From Actinomadura macra NBRC 14102 (lineage in GTDB: Bacteria; Actinomycetota; Actinomycetes; Streptosporangiales; Streptosporangiaceae), in assembly GCF_001552215.1 (NCBI RefSeq), contig NZ_BCQT01000019.1:310001-374000 (forward strand): a DNA stretch of 64,000 bases. Direction: 5' to 3'. The notes beneath the pieces are model-generated. The model saw nothing but the letters and a program-made list of their open reading frames with translations. It was not told where the DNA came from and did no database searches. Numbering within the stretch: position 1 is the first letter of the stretch; each line of letters starts with the position of its first letter. A program made the position numbers and the translations under genes. This document shows, in pieces, positions 1 to 7,701 of the stretch.

Positions 1-160
1 GACGTATCTGCTGTCAGCCCTCGCCGGCGGGCGCGGGCTGTGATCGGATGGGCCGCATCCCGTGACATGCACCGCGACCTGCGCTGATGCCCGGCGAATT
101 GTTGGTTAACTTCTCCTGACAACTACCGTTTCGGGGGAGTAGGGGGGACATGATGCGGCT

Positions 161-1288
161 GTGTCAGCCGTTGAAGTCCTGCTCCCGGCGCGTGCGGTGT
201 TCCATCCGGTGGTCGATCTCGGCACCGGCACCGTCGTGGCCGTGGAGACGCACGCGGGCCCGCCCGCCGCGTCCAGTCCGTCGCCACGGGTCGATCCCGC
301 GGCGGACGACGTCCGGCGCGCGGTCGAGGCGGCCCGAGCGACAGCGGACCTGGGCACCCCCCTTCCGCTGCAGATCGGCCTGCGGGCCGAGACCCTGACC
401 CACGGAGACGCCTTCCTCGGCGAGTTGCATCACGGGCTCGGGGAGACGGGACGGCGTCCACAAGAGTTCATCATCTGCGTCGCGGGCGGTTTCCCGCCCG
501 CGCAACGGCCGACCGTCGCCGCCGCCCTCTCGGGGCTGCGGCGGGCCGGCTACCTCGTCGGCCTCGCGGGCCTCGGCGCCGGGCATGCGCCGCTGGACCT
601 GCTGGTGGACGGCGCGTCCTATTTACTGAAACTCGATCCCGAGCTGGCCCGCAGGGCCCGCGCGGAGCCACGCCGCTCGGCGCTGGTGGCGAGCCTGGTG
701 GAGCTGGCGCACCGGCTCGGCACGCACGTCCTGGCGCCCGGGCTGGCCACGCAGGACCAGGTGGTGCACCTGCGCGAGCTGGGCGTCCGGCTCGTCCAGG
801 GGCCGGCGCTCGCACCGCCGGAGTGGCGGCCGGGGATGCCCATCACCGTGCCGGTCGCCGCACGCGACGAACCGACGCCGCAGGACCTCGGGCTCGGCCC
901 GCGCGTCTCGGAGTTCACGCTGCCTGCGGTGACCCTGCCGCACACCGCGACCGCGGACGAGGTGCTGAACGTGCTCAACGCCGAGACGGGCATCACCAGC
1001 GTCATCCTGGTCGACGAGCGGCAGCGGCCCCGCTCGACGGTGGACCGGACCCGGTTCCTGCTGCGGCTGTCCGGCGCGTACGGGCACGCCCTGCACGCCC
1101 ACCGGCCGGCGGCGCGGTTGGCCGACCCGCCCCGTCCGGTGCCGCGCACGGTTCCGGCCGTGGCGGCGCTCCGGGCGGCCGGGAAGGAGGAGGAACGGGT
1201 CTACGACGACCTGGTCGTGGTGGACGAGGTCGGGCGCTGCCTCGGCATCGTCCGCGTGGCCGACCTGATCCGCAGCCTGTCCCCCTGA
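161..1288 (+). CDS. Degenerate EAL-domain protein with C-terminal CBS-like region
   Basis: A 375-residue protein. Roughly residues 1-225 resemble an EAL (cyclic-di-GMP phosphodiesterase) barrel. The signature that should read ExLxR reads VETHAGP, and the paired catalytic acidic residues are not visible, so I infer it does not hydrolyse cyclic-di-GMP. The C-terminal ~130 residues, from the stretch after GPRVSEF through FLLRLSGAYGHAL to VVVDEVGRCLGIV, look like the CBS-type module often joined to actinobacterial GGDEF/EAL proteins. It may be a nucleotide-binding sensor or scaffold. The GTG start lies just after a G-rich stretch; an upstream ATG at 150 is in another frame. It is convergent with the response regulator that follows. 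The family call is moderately sure and the role unknown. Confidence 0.7.
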   Translation: MSAVEVLLPARAVFHPVVDLGTGTVVAVETHAGPPAASSPSPRVDPAADDVRRAVEAARATADLGTPLPLQIGLRAETLTHGDAFLGELHHGLGETGRRPQEFIICVAGGFPPAQRPTVAAALSGLRRAGYLVGLAGLGAGHAPLDLLVDGASYLLKLDPELARRARAEPRRSALVASLVELAHRLGTHVLAPGLATQDQVVHLRELGVRLVQGPALAPPEWRPGMPITVPVAARDEPTPQDLGLGPRVSEFTLPAVTLPHTATADEVLNVLNAETGITSVILVDERQRPRSTVDRTRFLLRLSGAYGHALHAHRPAARLADPPRPVPRTVPAVAALRAAGKEEERVYDDLVVVDEVGRCLGIVRVADLIRSLSP

Positions 1289-1297
1289 GCCGGTCCC

Positions 1298-1323
1298 GGG
1301 CGGCCGTCGACTGACGGCGGCCC
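1298..1323. terminator. Hairpin between convergent genes
   Basis: An inverted repeat with 11-nt arms, one internal mismatch and a GACT loop lies between the EAL-like gene and the convergent response regulator. No T-run follows, as is usual for actinobacterial terminators. It could serve both strands. Confidence 0.5.
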
Positions 1324-1356
1324 GCCGGAGAGTCCTCTGAGAGCGACGCTGGGGCG

Positions 1357-2034
1357 TCAGACGGGCCCGGGTGATCCGTTGTGGCCACCCGGGCCCGGCG
1401 ACCCGCCGGCGGCCGTCTCCTGCGCGAGGATGGCCGCCTGGACGCGGCTACGCAGCCCCAGTTTGCCCAGAATGCGGCTGACGTGAGTCTTGGTGGTGGT
1501 CTCGGCCATGTCCAGCCGCCGCGCGATCTCCCCGTTGGACAGCCCCTCGCCGAGACAGCCGAAGACCTCACGCTCACGCGGGGTGAGGTCGTGCAGGCCC
1601 GGCCCCCCGGGCGGTGCGGCGGGCCGCGCCGCGAACGCCCCGATCAGCCTGCGGGTGACCCGCGGGGCGATGATCCCCTCCCCGGCCGCCACGGTCCGCA
1701 CCGCCTCCACCAGCCGGTCGGCGTCGACGTCCTTGAGCAGGAACCCCGCCGCGCCCGCCCGCAGCGCGCCGAAGACGTACTCGTCCAGGTCGAAGGTCGT
1801 CAGCACGAGCACGTCCACGATGCCGGCGATCTCCCGGGTCGCGCTGATGCCGTCCAGCCGGGGCATCCGCACGTCCATGAGCACCACATCGGGGCGCAGC
1901 TCGCGGGCCAGCGCCACCGCCGCCTCCCCGTCGGCGGCCTCGCCGACGACCCGCACGTCCGGCGCCGCCCCCAGGATCAGCACCAGCCCGGCGCGCACCG
2001 CCGCCTGGTCGTCGGCGACCAGCACCTCGATCAT
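1357..2034 (-). CDS. NarL/FixJ-family response regulator
   Basis: A 225-residue cytoplasmic DNA-binding regulator. The N-terminal receiver domain has the acidic pair D8-D9, the phospho-acceptor D54 in VLMDVRMP and the conserved K101 in GFLLKD. A LuxR-type helix-turn-helix occupies roughly residues 148-205 (LTPREREV then GLSNGEIARRL). It overlaps the upstream histidine kinase by 4 nt (ATGA), so the two are co-transcribed and presumably form a cognate pair. The target genes cannot be told from the sequence; an exporter or neighbouring membrane protein is a common target for this class. Confidence 0.93.
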   Translation of the reverse strand: MIEVLVADDQAAVRAGLVLILGAAPDVRVVGEAADGEAAVALARELRPDVVLMDVRMPRLDGISATREIAGIVDVLVLTTFDLDEYVFGALRAGAAGFLLKDVDADRLVEAVRTVAAGEGIIAPRVTRRLIGAFAARPAAPPGGPGLHDLTPREREVFGCLGEGLSNGEIARRLDMAETTTKTHVSRILGKLGLRSRVQAAILAQETAAGGSPGPGGHNGSPGPV

Positions 2035-3206
2035 GGCGTCCTCTCAAAGTCCAGCGGCAGCTCCGCGTGCACCCGCCAGCGGCCGTCCACCGGCCCGGCG
2101 GCGAACTCCCCGGCCAGCATCGCGGCCCGTTCCCGCATCCCGATCAGCCCGCTGCCGGTCCCCGGCAGCCGCGCGCCGTCCCGCCCGAGCGGGCTCAGCA
2201 CCTCGATCACCACGCGTCCCCGGGCGTACTCGACCCGCACCTCGGCGTGCCCGGGCCCGGCGTGCTTGAGCGCGTTGGTCAGCGACTCCTGGACGATCCG
2301 GTACGCCGCCAGCTCGACCGCGGCCGGCAGCTCGGGCGGTGGCTCGCCCACGACCTCCAGGCACGCCGACAAATCCGACCGCGCGGTGTGCTCGACGAGC
2401 CGCCCCACCTCGGCGAGCCGAGGCGCGGACGGAGGGTCCTCCTCCCCGCCGTCCCGCAGCAGGCCGATCATCCGGCGCATCTCCGCGAGGCCCTGGACGC
2501 TGTTCTCCCGGATGACCTCCATCGCCCGGTCGAGACCCGCCCGGTCCAGGTCGCGCACCTTCAGGATCGCCGAGGAGTGCAGGGCGACGGCGCTCAGATG
2601 GTTGGCGATCACATCGTGCAGCTCGCGGGCCATCCGGGCCCGCTCGTTGCCCACCGCGGCCCGCCGGTCCATCTCGGCCAGCCGCGCCACCTGCTCGGCC
2701 CGCTGCCGCTCGGACTCCGCCGTGAACCGGTGCTCGCGCACGGCCATCGCCGTCAGCACCGGCGCCACCCACGTCACGCCGGCGACCGCTGCGCCCAGCA
2801 CACCGACCGGCACCTCGCCCAGGGCGAGACCGGCGCCCGACCCCGCCGCCAGCGTCCCGGCGATGGTGGTCCCGAGCAGCCACTCCGCCGTCCGGCGCCG
2901 CCCGTACAGGCTGGCCGCGTACAGCGTGTCCCCGTAGATCACCGCCGTGGCGAAGCTGGGTCCCATGATCACGTCTGCGACGTTGAACGGCGTGGCCAGC
3001 GCCAGCGACGTCAGCGGCGCCGTCCGCCGCAGGAGCATCGTCGAGCACAACCCGAGCAGCGGGATGAGCCGCCACCAGGGAGAGGGGTCCCAGTGCCGTC
3101 CCCACGTCGTGTACCCGTGCACAGCGATCATGACCAGCCCGCCCGCCAGCCCCGCGAGGGCGAGGAGGGCGTCCTGGCGGGTGGTCAGGCGGCGGATCGC
3201 GAGCAC
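2031..3206 (-). CDS. Sensor histidine kinase (HisKA_3 type)
   Basis: A 391-residue membrane kinase that should phosphorylate the response regulator encoded immediately downstream. Residues 10-160 hold several hydrophobic segments (about 4-5 membrane helices) with no large extracytoplasmic loop, typical of intramembrane-sensing kinases. A short linker leads to the dimerisation motif ARELHDVIANHLS with phospho-accepting H197. A C-terminal HATPase_c domain follows (N-box around ESLTNALKHA, glycine-rich TGSGLIGMRERA). The start is GTG. The stimulus is unknown. The divergent gene to its right encodes a small membrane protein. Confidence 0.92.
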   Translation of the reverse strand: MLAIRRLTTRQDALLALAGLAGGLVMIAVHGYTTWGRHWDPSPWWRLIPLLGLCSTMLLRRTAPLTSLALATPFNVADVIMGPSFATAVIYGDTLYAASLYGRRRTAEWLLGTTIAGTLAAGSGAGLALGEVPVGVLGAAVAGVTWVAPVLTAMAVREHRFTAESERQRAEQVARLAEMDRRAAVGNERARMARELHDVIANHLSAVALHSSAILKVRDLDRAGLDRAMEVIRENSVQGLAEMRRMIGLLRDGGEEDPPSAPRLAEVGRLVEHTARSDLSACLEVVGEPPPELPAAVELAAYRIVQESLTNALKHAGPGHAEVRVEYARGRVVIEVLSPLGRDGARLPGTGSGLIGMRERAAMLAGEFAAGPVDGRWRVHAELPLDFERTP

Positions 3207-3339
3207 ATCCCCATCTCAGCATCCTCTGCCCGGTTCCCGCGTCCGACCTGCTGAGGGCCCGGCGTACATCCTTCGGAGGACCCACGAAACCTCACCCCAG
3301 ACGAGGCCGCGGGCCCCTCCGCACGGCGACCATGGGGAC

Positions 3340-3915
3340 ATGCTCCTCGCAGTCATCGCCGGATGCGAGATCGGCTTCTGGGTCGTCCTCGCCGCCGGGC
3401 TCGTCGCCCGGTACCCGCTGCGCATGCGCCGGACCGGCGCGGCGCTGCTCCTCTGCGTTCCGCTGGTCGACGTCGTGCTCCTGACGGTGACGGTGATCGA
3501 CCTGCGCGGCGGCGCGACCGCGGGCTTCGGCCACGGCCTGGCGGCCGCCTACATCGGCTACTCGGTCGCGTTCGGCCACAGCATGGTCCGCTGGGCCGAC
3601 GAGCGCTTCGCGCACCGCTTCGCGGGCGGCCCCCCGCCGCGCGGCAAGCCCAAGCACGGCTGGGCACGCACTCGCTACGAGTGGCGCGAGTTCGCCAAGG
3701 CCGTCACCGCGACCGCCCTGTCCTGCGGGATCCTCCTCCTGATGATCGTCCTCGTGGACGACCCCGACCGCACCGGTCAGCTCACCGGCTGGACCCTCCG
3801 CCTCGGCACGATCCTGGCGATCTGGTCACTGTGGCCGATCACCTACACGCTCTGGCCGTCCAAGCCCAAGAACACCGCTACGCGGAACGCCGCAGAGCGC
3901 TCACGGCCAAGCTGA
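3340..3915 (+). CDS. Small integral membrane protein of unknown function
   Basis: A 191-residue hydrophobic protein with about five predicted membrane segments. One starts at the N-terminus (LLAVIAGCEIGFWVVLAAGL). A hydrophilic basic loop around residues 95-125 (RGKPKHGWARTRYEWREF) separates the first three from the last two. I do not recognise a named family. Similar small membrane proteins are common in actinomycetes. The frame is open much further upstream, but I chose the ATG at 3340 because it follows GGGGAC and the upstream residues do not look like protein. It is divergent from the kinase gene, sharing about 130 bp of upstream DNA. Confidence 0.75.
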   Translation: MLLAVIAGCEIGFWVVLAAGLVARYPLRMRRTGAALLLCVPLVDVVLLTVTVIDLRGGATAGFGHGLAAAYIGYSVAFGHSMVRWADERFAHRFAGGPPPRGKPKHGWARTRYEWREFAKAVTATALSCGILLLMIVLVDDPDRTGQLTGWTLRLGTILAIWSLWPITYTLWPSKPKNTATRNAAERSRPS

Positions 3916-3931
3916 CGAGCGCGTCGGACAG

Positions 3932-3937
3932 TAGGCT
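3932..3937 (+). promoter_or_regulatory. Candidate -10 box of the Uma2-family gene
   Basis: TAGGCT lies upstream of a good Shine-Dalgarno (GGAGGTGA at 3958-3965) that serves the GTG at 3968. The transcript would therefore be leadered, and this supports 3968 rather than 3956 as the start. Confidence 0.4.
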
Positions 3938-3967
3938 GAGAGGCAGGTTCTGAGCGTGGAGGTGAGA

Positions 3968-4408
3968 GTGTTCGACGAGGAGACCTGCGCCAAAGCGCTG
4001 GAGCAACTGGCGGAGTTCGCCGAGACGAAGGGCTTTACCTTCGCCAAGTTCGAGTCGGTAGGCGACGAGCCCAGAGAGCCCATCCCCGACTTGATCATCG
4101 TGCCGGAGCCGCTGGCTCCGGGCGCGAAGCCGTGGGCCCATGAGACCGAACTGCTGGTGGAGGTCGTCTCCCAGCGGAACTATCGCGAGGACTACGAGGG
4201 CAAGCGGCGCCGGTACGCCATGTCGGGCGCGCCCCAGTACCTGTTGGTCGATCCGAGAGACGGTGTGTGCGTGCTATACACCGAGCCCATCAAGAGTGAG
4301 GGCACCTACGAGCGGATCGTGACGACGAAGTTCGAGCAGCCCATTGAGGGCGTCCTGTGCATGGACGGCGCCCCGCTCGATACGTCCGAGTTCCTCAGGT
4401 ACACCTGA
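3968..4408 (+). CDS. Uma2-family (DUF820) PD-(D/E)XK nuclease-like protein, short form
   Basis: A 146-residue protein with the Uma2 core: IPDLIIVPE, then LLVEVVS, then DYEGKRRRYAMSGAPQYLLVDP. The D, E and xVK-like acidic/basic residues match the restriction-endonuclease-like fold. Uma2 proteins are numerous in actinomycetes and cyanobacteria and their role is unknown; nuclease activity is inferred from the fold. It is shorter than the usual ~180-200 residues, lacking most of the N-terminal part, so it may be a minimal or eroded member. A GTG at 3956 is also in frame, but its own codons form the Shine-Dalgarno of the GTG at 3968. It converges on sufT. Confidence 0.82.
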   Translation: MFDEETCAKALEQLAEFAETKGFTFAKFESVGDEPREPIPDLIIVPEPLAPGAKPWAHETELLVEVVSQRNYREDYEGKRRRYAMSGAPQYLLVDPRDGVCVLYTEPIKSEGTYERIVTTKFEQPIEGVLCMDGAPLDTSEFLRYT

Positions 4409-4436
4409 GGCCACGTCCTTGGTGGACGCGGCCTCA
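4406..4436. terminator. Strong bidirectional hairpin terminator
   Basis: Arms of 13 nt with one mismatch surround a TTGGT loop, and the hairpin begins in the stop codon of the Uma2 gene. It sits between that gene and the convergent 3' end of the SUF operon, so it probably ends both transcripts. Confidence 0.7.
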
Positions 4437-4464
4437 GAAGCGGTGGGTCGGACGAAGTGCTGGG

Positions 4465-4809
4465 TCAGACGTTGAAGCCGAGGGCGCGGAGCTGGTCGCG
4501 GCCCTCGTCGGAGATCTTGTCGGGGCCCCACGGCGGCAGCCACACCCAGTTGATCTTGACGTCCTTGACGAGGCCCTCCAGGGCGCTGTGGGCCTGATCC
4601 TCGATCACGTCGGTGAGCGGGCAGGCGGCACTGGTGAGGGTCATGTCCAGGGTCGCGACCTCGTCGGCGAGGTTGACGCCGTACACCAGGCCGAGATCGA
4701 CGACGTTGATGCCGAGTTCGGGGTCGACGACGTCCTTGAGGGCTTCGAGGATCTCCTCCTCGGGGACGGCGGTCTCGGTGGTGTCGGTCGTCTCCGTGGT
4801 GTCGGTCAT
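4465..4809 (-). CDS. sufT: SufT-like metal-sulfur cluster assembly factor (MIP18/DUF59)
   Basis: A 114-residue protein of the DUF59/MIP18 family, last gene of the SUF operon, helping to mature iron-sulfur proteins. Seen: EEEILEALKDVVDPELGINVVDLGLVY, the LTSAACPLTD motif with the family's conserved cysteine, and the C-terminal VWLPPWGPDKISDEGR. The first ~20 residues are a Thr/Glu-rich tail. The frame is open further upstream, but the ATG at 4809 overlaps the sufU stop by 4 nt (ATGA), so it is preferred and implies translational coupling. The family is certain; the exact cellular targets are inferred. Confidence 0.93.
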   Translation of the reverse strand: MTDTTETTDTTETAVPEEEILEALKDVVDPELGINVVDLGLVYGVNLADEVATLDMTLTSAACPLTDVIEDQAHSALEGLVKDVKINWVWLPPWGPDKISDEGRDQLRALGFNV

Positions 4810-5264
4810 GATGCCTCTCCGAGTGCGCGGGCGGTCGCGTCCTTCCACGCCATCCAGGCGAGCAGGGCGCACTTGATCCTGGCGGGGTACTTGGACACCC
4901 CCGCGAAGGCGATGGCGTCCTCCAGGACGTCCTCGTCGGGCGAGACGTCCTGGCCGCGGGACTGCATCAGCGCCAGGAACTCCTCGCCGACCGCCATCGC
5001 CTCCTTGACGGTCTTGCCGATGATCAGATCGGCCATCACCGAGGCGCTGGCCTGGCTGATCGAGCAGCCCATGGCGTCGTACGAGACATCGGCGACCGCG
5101 GCGTCCTGGCCGGCGCCGTCCAGGTGGACGCGCAGCGTCACCTCGTCGCCGCAGGTCGGGTTGACGTGGTGCGCCTCGCCCTCGTACGGCTCCCGCAGCC
5201 CCTTGTGATGAGGGTTGCGGTAATGGTCCAGGATGACCTCCTGGTACATCGCCTCGAGCTGCAT
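4806..5264 (-). CDS. sufU: Iron-sulfur assembly scaffold / sulfur-transfer protein SufU
   Basis: A 152-residue SufU, the zinc-dependent sulfur acceptor that works with SufS in Gram-positive bacteria. The three cysteines and the aspartate expected for metal binding are visible: C38 with D40 (NPTCGDE), C66 (DAMGCSISQAS) and C131 (ARIKCALLAW). The extra ~20-residue stretch between C66 and C131 that marks SufU rather than IscU is present. The N-terminus LEAMYQEVILDHYRNP is typical. It lies 80 nt downstream of sufS, with a hairpin in the gap, and overlaps sufT by 4 nt. Confidence 0.96.
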   Translation of the reverse strand: MQLEAMYQEVILDHYRNPHHKGLREPYEGEAHHVNPTCGDEVTLRVHLDGAGQDAAVADVSYDAMGCSISQASASVMADLIIGKTVKEAMAVGEEFLALMQSRGQDVSPDEDVLEDAIAFAGVSKYPARIKCALLAWMAWKDATARALGEAS

Positions 5265-5314
5265 GTCATCCTTTCTTTCTCGCTACAACCGGGGCATCCA
5301 TCAGGCTGTTCCTG

Positions 5315-5335
5315 CCAGGAGGGGCGCCCCCCTGG
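5315..5335 (-). promoter_or_regulatory. Hairpin between sufS and sufU
   Basis: An imperfect G/C-rich inverted repeat (CCAGG...CCTGG around GGGGCGCCCC) lies in the only sizeable gap of the SUF operon. It may act as a partial terminator or an RNA-stability element that lowers sufU-sufT relative to sufBDCS. This is inferred only from its position and symmetry. Confidence 0.35.
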
Positions 5336-5344
5336 GCCCCCTGG

Positions 5345-6607
5345 TCAGGGGGTATCAAAGAACTTCTGTGCATGGCGTACCCCGTCGGCGAGCGCGTCCA
5401 CGTCCGCGAGGGTGTTGTAAAGGTAGAAGGTGGCGCGGGTGGTCGCGGGGATGCCGAAGCGGCGGCAGATCGGCCAGGCGCAGTGGTGGCCGACGCGGAC
5501 CTCGACGCCCAGGTCGTCCAGGACCTGACCGACGTCGTGCGGGTGGATGTCGGCGACCGTGAACGAGACGGCACCGCCGCGGGCCTCGGTGGTGCCGGGG
5601 CCGACGATCCGGACGCCGGGGATCTCGCTGAGCCGTTCGAGGGTGTAGGCGGTCAGCGCCTCCTCGTGGGCGTGCACGCTGTCCATGCCGAGGTCGGCGA
5701 GGTAGTCGCAGGCCGCGCCGAGGCCGATCGCCTGCGCGGTCATCGGCACACCGGCCTCGAACCGCTGCGGCGGCGGCAGGAACGTCGTGGTCTCCATGTG
5801 GACGATCTCGATCATGGACCCGCCGGTGATGAACGGAGGCATGACCTCCAGAAGCTCGCGGCGGCCCCACAGCACGCCGATGCCGGTCGGGCCGAGCATC
5901 TTGTGCCCCGAGAAGGCGAGGAAGTCGACGTCCAGCTCGCGGACGTCCACCGGCTGGTGCGGGACGGACTGGGCCGCGTCCAGCAGGACCAGCGCGCCGA
6001 CCTCGCGCGCGCGGGCCGTGATCCGCTCGATCGGCGGGACGGTGCCGAGGACGTTCGACTGGTGCGTCAGCGCGACGATCTTCGTGCGCTCGTTGACGAG
6101 GGAGTCCAGGCCGTCCAGGTCCAGACGTCCCTCGTCGGTGATGCCGAACCAGCGCAGCGTGGCGCCGGTGCGGCGGCAGAGCTCCTGCCAGGGGACCAGG
6201 TTGGCGTGGTGCTCCATCTCCGACACCACGACCTCGTCGCCGGGGCCGACGCGGAACCGCGCGGCCTCCTCGCCCGCGGTGGCGGCATTGCTCATCGAGT
6301 ACGCCACCAGGTTGACGCCCTCGGTAGCGTTCTTGGTGAACACGATCTCGCCAGGCGTCGCGCCGATGAACCGGGCGATCGAGGCGCGCGCGTTCTCGTA
6401 CGCCTCGGTCGCCTCCTCGGCCAGCAGGTGCGCGCCGCGGTGCGGCGCGGCGTTGTGGCGCTCGTAGAACCTGCGCTCCGCGTCCAGCACCTGGACGGGC
6501 TTCTGCGACGTGGCACCCGAGTCGAGGTAGATCAGCGGACGCCCGCCGCGGACGGTGCGCTGAAGGAGCGGAAAGTCCTTCTTCAGCTCCTCGGGCAGCA
6601 GGTTCAT
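5345..6607 (-). CDS. sufS: Cysteine desulfurase SufS
   Basis: A 420-residue class V aminotransferase that removes sulfur from L-cysteine as an enzyme persulfide and passes it to SufU. Motifs seen: YLDSGATSQKP near the N-terminus, NATEGVNLVA, EMEHHANLVPW, DAAQSVPH, the PLP lysine in SGHKMLGPTGIG, and the catalytic cysteine near residue 376 in GHHCAWPICRR. This long-loop form is typical of SufS rather than IscS. The ATG at 6607 overlaps the sufC stop by 4 nt (ATGA). Length is normal for the family. Confidence 0.97.
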   Translation of the reverse strand: MNLLPEELKKDFPLLQRTVRGGRPLIYLDSGATSQKPVQVLDAERRFYERHNAAPHRGAHLLAEEATEAYENARASIARFIGATPGEIVFTKNATEGVNLVAYSMSNAATAGEEAARFRVGPGDEVVVSEMEHHANLVPWQELCRRTGATLRWFGITDEGRLDLDGLDSLVNERTKIVALTHQSNVLGTVPPIERITARAREVGALVLLDAAQSVPHQPVDVRELDVDFLAFSGHKMLGPTGIGVLWGRRELLEVMPPFITGGSMIEIVHMETTTFLPPPQRFEAGVPMTAQAIGLGAACDYLADLGMDSVHAHEEALTAYTLERLSEIPGVRIVGPGTTEARGGAVSFTVADIHPHDVGQVLDDLGVEVRVGHHCAWPICRRFGIPATTRATFYLYNTLADVDALADGVRHAQKFFDTP

Positions 6608-7368
6608 AGGGATGCGCCCGCCTTCGCGTACTTCTCGTAGCCCTCGTTCTCCAGCTCGTCGGCCAGCTCCGGGCCGCCCTCGGCGACGACGCGGCCGCCG
6701 GCGAAGACGTGCACGAAGTCGGGCTTCACGTAGCGCAGGATGCGCGTGTAGTGGGTGATGAGCAGGACGCCGGTGTCGCCGGAGGCGAAGCGGTTGACGC
6801 CCTCGGAGACGACCTTGAGCGCGTCGACGTCGAGGCCGGAGTCGGTCTCGTCCAGGATGGCGACCTTCGGCTTGAGCATCTCCAGCTGGAGGATCTCGTG
6901 CCGCTTCTTCTCTCCGCCGGAGAAGCCCTCGTTCAGGCTGCGCTGCGCGAACACCGGGTCGATGGACAGGTCGTCCATCGCCTTCTTCATCTCCTTGGAG
7001 AACTCGCGCAGCTTCGGCGCCTCGCCACGGACGGCGGTGACGGCCGAGCGCAGGAAGTTGGAGACGGAGACGCCGGGGACCTCCACCGGGTACTGCATCG
7101 CCAGGAACAGCCCGGCGCGGGCGCGCTCGTCGACCGACATGCCGAGGACGTCCTCGCCGTCCAGCGTGACCGCGCCGGAGGTCACCTCGTACTTGGGGTG
7201 CCCCGCGACGGCGTAGGCGAGCGTCGACTTGCCGGAGCCGTTCGGCCCCATGATCGCGTGGGTCTCGCCGGCCTTCACGGTCAGGTCGACCCCGCGCAGG
7301 ATCTCCTTCGTCCCGTCGGAGCCGTCGGCGACGGAGACGTGGAGGTCGCGGATCTCTAGCGTGGCCAT
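6604..7368 (-). CDS. sufC: SUF complex ATPase SufC
   Basis: A 254-residue ABC-type ATPase that powers the SufBCD scaffold in the cytoplasm. It has a Walker A motif GPNGSGKST, the signature FSGGEKKRHEI, Walker B VAILDETDSGLD and the switch histidine in LLITHYTRIL, all characteristic of SufC. Its partners SufB and SufD lie upstream in the same operon. There are 15 nt between it and the Rieske gene, and it overlaps sufS by 4 nt. The only unusual neighbour is the Rieske ferredoxin, a normal actinobacterial addition to this operon. Confidence 0.97.
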   Translation of the reverse strand: MATLEIRDLHVSVADGSDGTKEILRGVDLTVKAGETHAIMGPNGSGKSTLAYAVAGHPKYEVTSGAVTLDGEDVLGMSVDERARAGLFLAMQYPVEVPGVSVSNFLRSAVTAVRGEAPKLREFSKEMKKAMDDLSIDPVFAQRSLNEGFSGGEKKRHEILQLEMLKPKVAILDETDSGLDVDALKVVSEGVNRFASGDTGVLLITHYTRILRYVKPDFVHVFAGGRVVAEGGPELADELENEGYEKYAKAGASL

Positions 7369-7383
7369 AGTGCTTGCTATTCC

Positions 7384-7701
7384 TTAGTCGTCGGAGCCGA
7401 GCGAGACGTAGACGTCGCCGTCCTCGACCTTGACCTTGTAGATGGCGACCGGCTGCGTGGCCGGCGGGTTGGTGGGCTTGCCGGTGCGCAGATCGAAGCA
7501 GGACCCGTGCAGCCAGCACTCGATGGTGCCGTTGTAGATCTCGCCCTCGGAGAGGGAGACCTCGGCGTGCGAGCAGATGTCGTTCAGCGCGAACAGGTCC
7601 TCGCCGCTGCGGACGATCGCGACCGGCGTCCCCTCGATCTCGGTGCCGAGGGCGCCGTCGGCGGGGACGTCGGCGAACGGGCACACCCGGACGTAGGTCA
7701 T
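7384..7701 (-). CDS. Rieske-type [2Fe-2S] ferredoxin of the SUF operon
   Basis: A 105-residue soluble Rieske protein of the non-heme dioxygenase-ferredoxin type. The cluster ligands are C43 and H45 (ICSHAEVSLSEG) and C62 and H65 (ECWLHGSCF). There is no membrane anchor. It sits between sufD and sufC and overlaps sufD by 4 nt. The position is conserved in actinobacteria, which suggests it supplies electrons for cluster assembly or is itself a recipient of clusters; neither can be shown from sequence. Confidence 0.93.
   Translation of the reverse strand: MTYVRVCPFADVPADGALGTEIEGTPVAIVRSGEDLFALNDICSHAEVSLSEGEIYNGTIECWLHGSCFDLRTGKPTNPPATQPVAIYKVKVEDGDVYVSLGSDD

Noticed and set aside
1..160. Left-edge sequence as the end of a gene or an RNA
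   Set aside because: No frame with coding features and no tRNA-like or riboswitch-like folding pattern could be recognised by eye.
2947..3339. Upstream extension of the small membrane protein frame
   Set aside because: The 131 extra residues run antisense through the kinase gene and do not look like protein; the ATG at 3340 starts a clean membrane segment.
5345..7684. 779-codon frame joining sufS with an upstream stretch antisense in phase to sufC and the Rieske gene
   Set aside because: SufS clearly begins at 6607; the upstream part is an out-of-frame reading of sufC and is Arg-rich nonsense.
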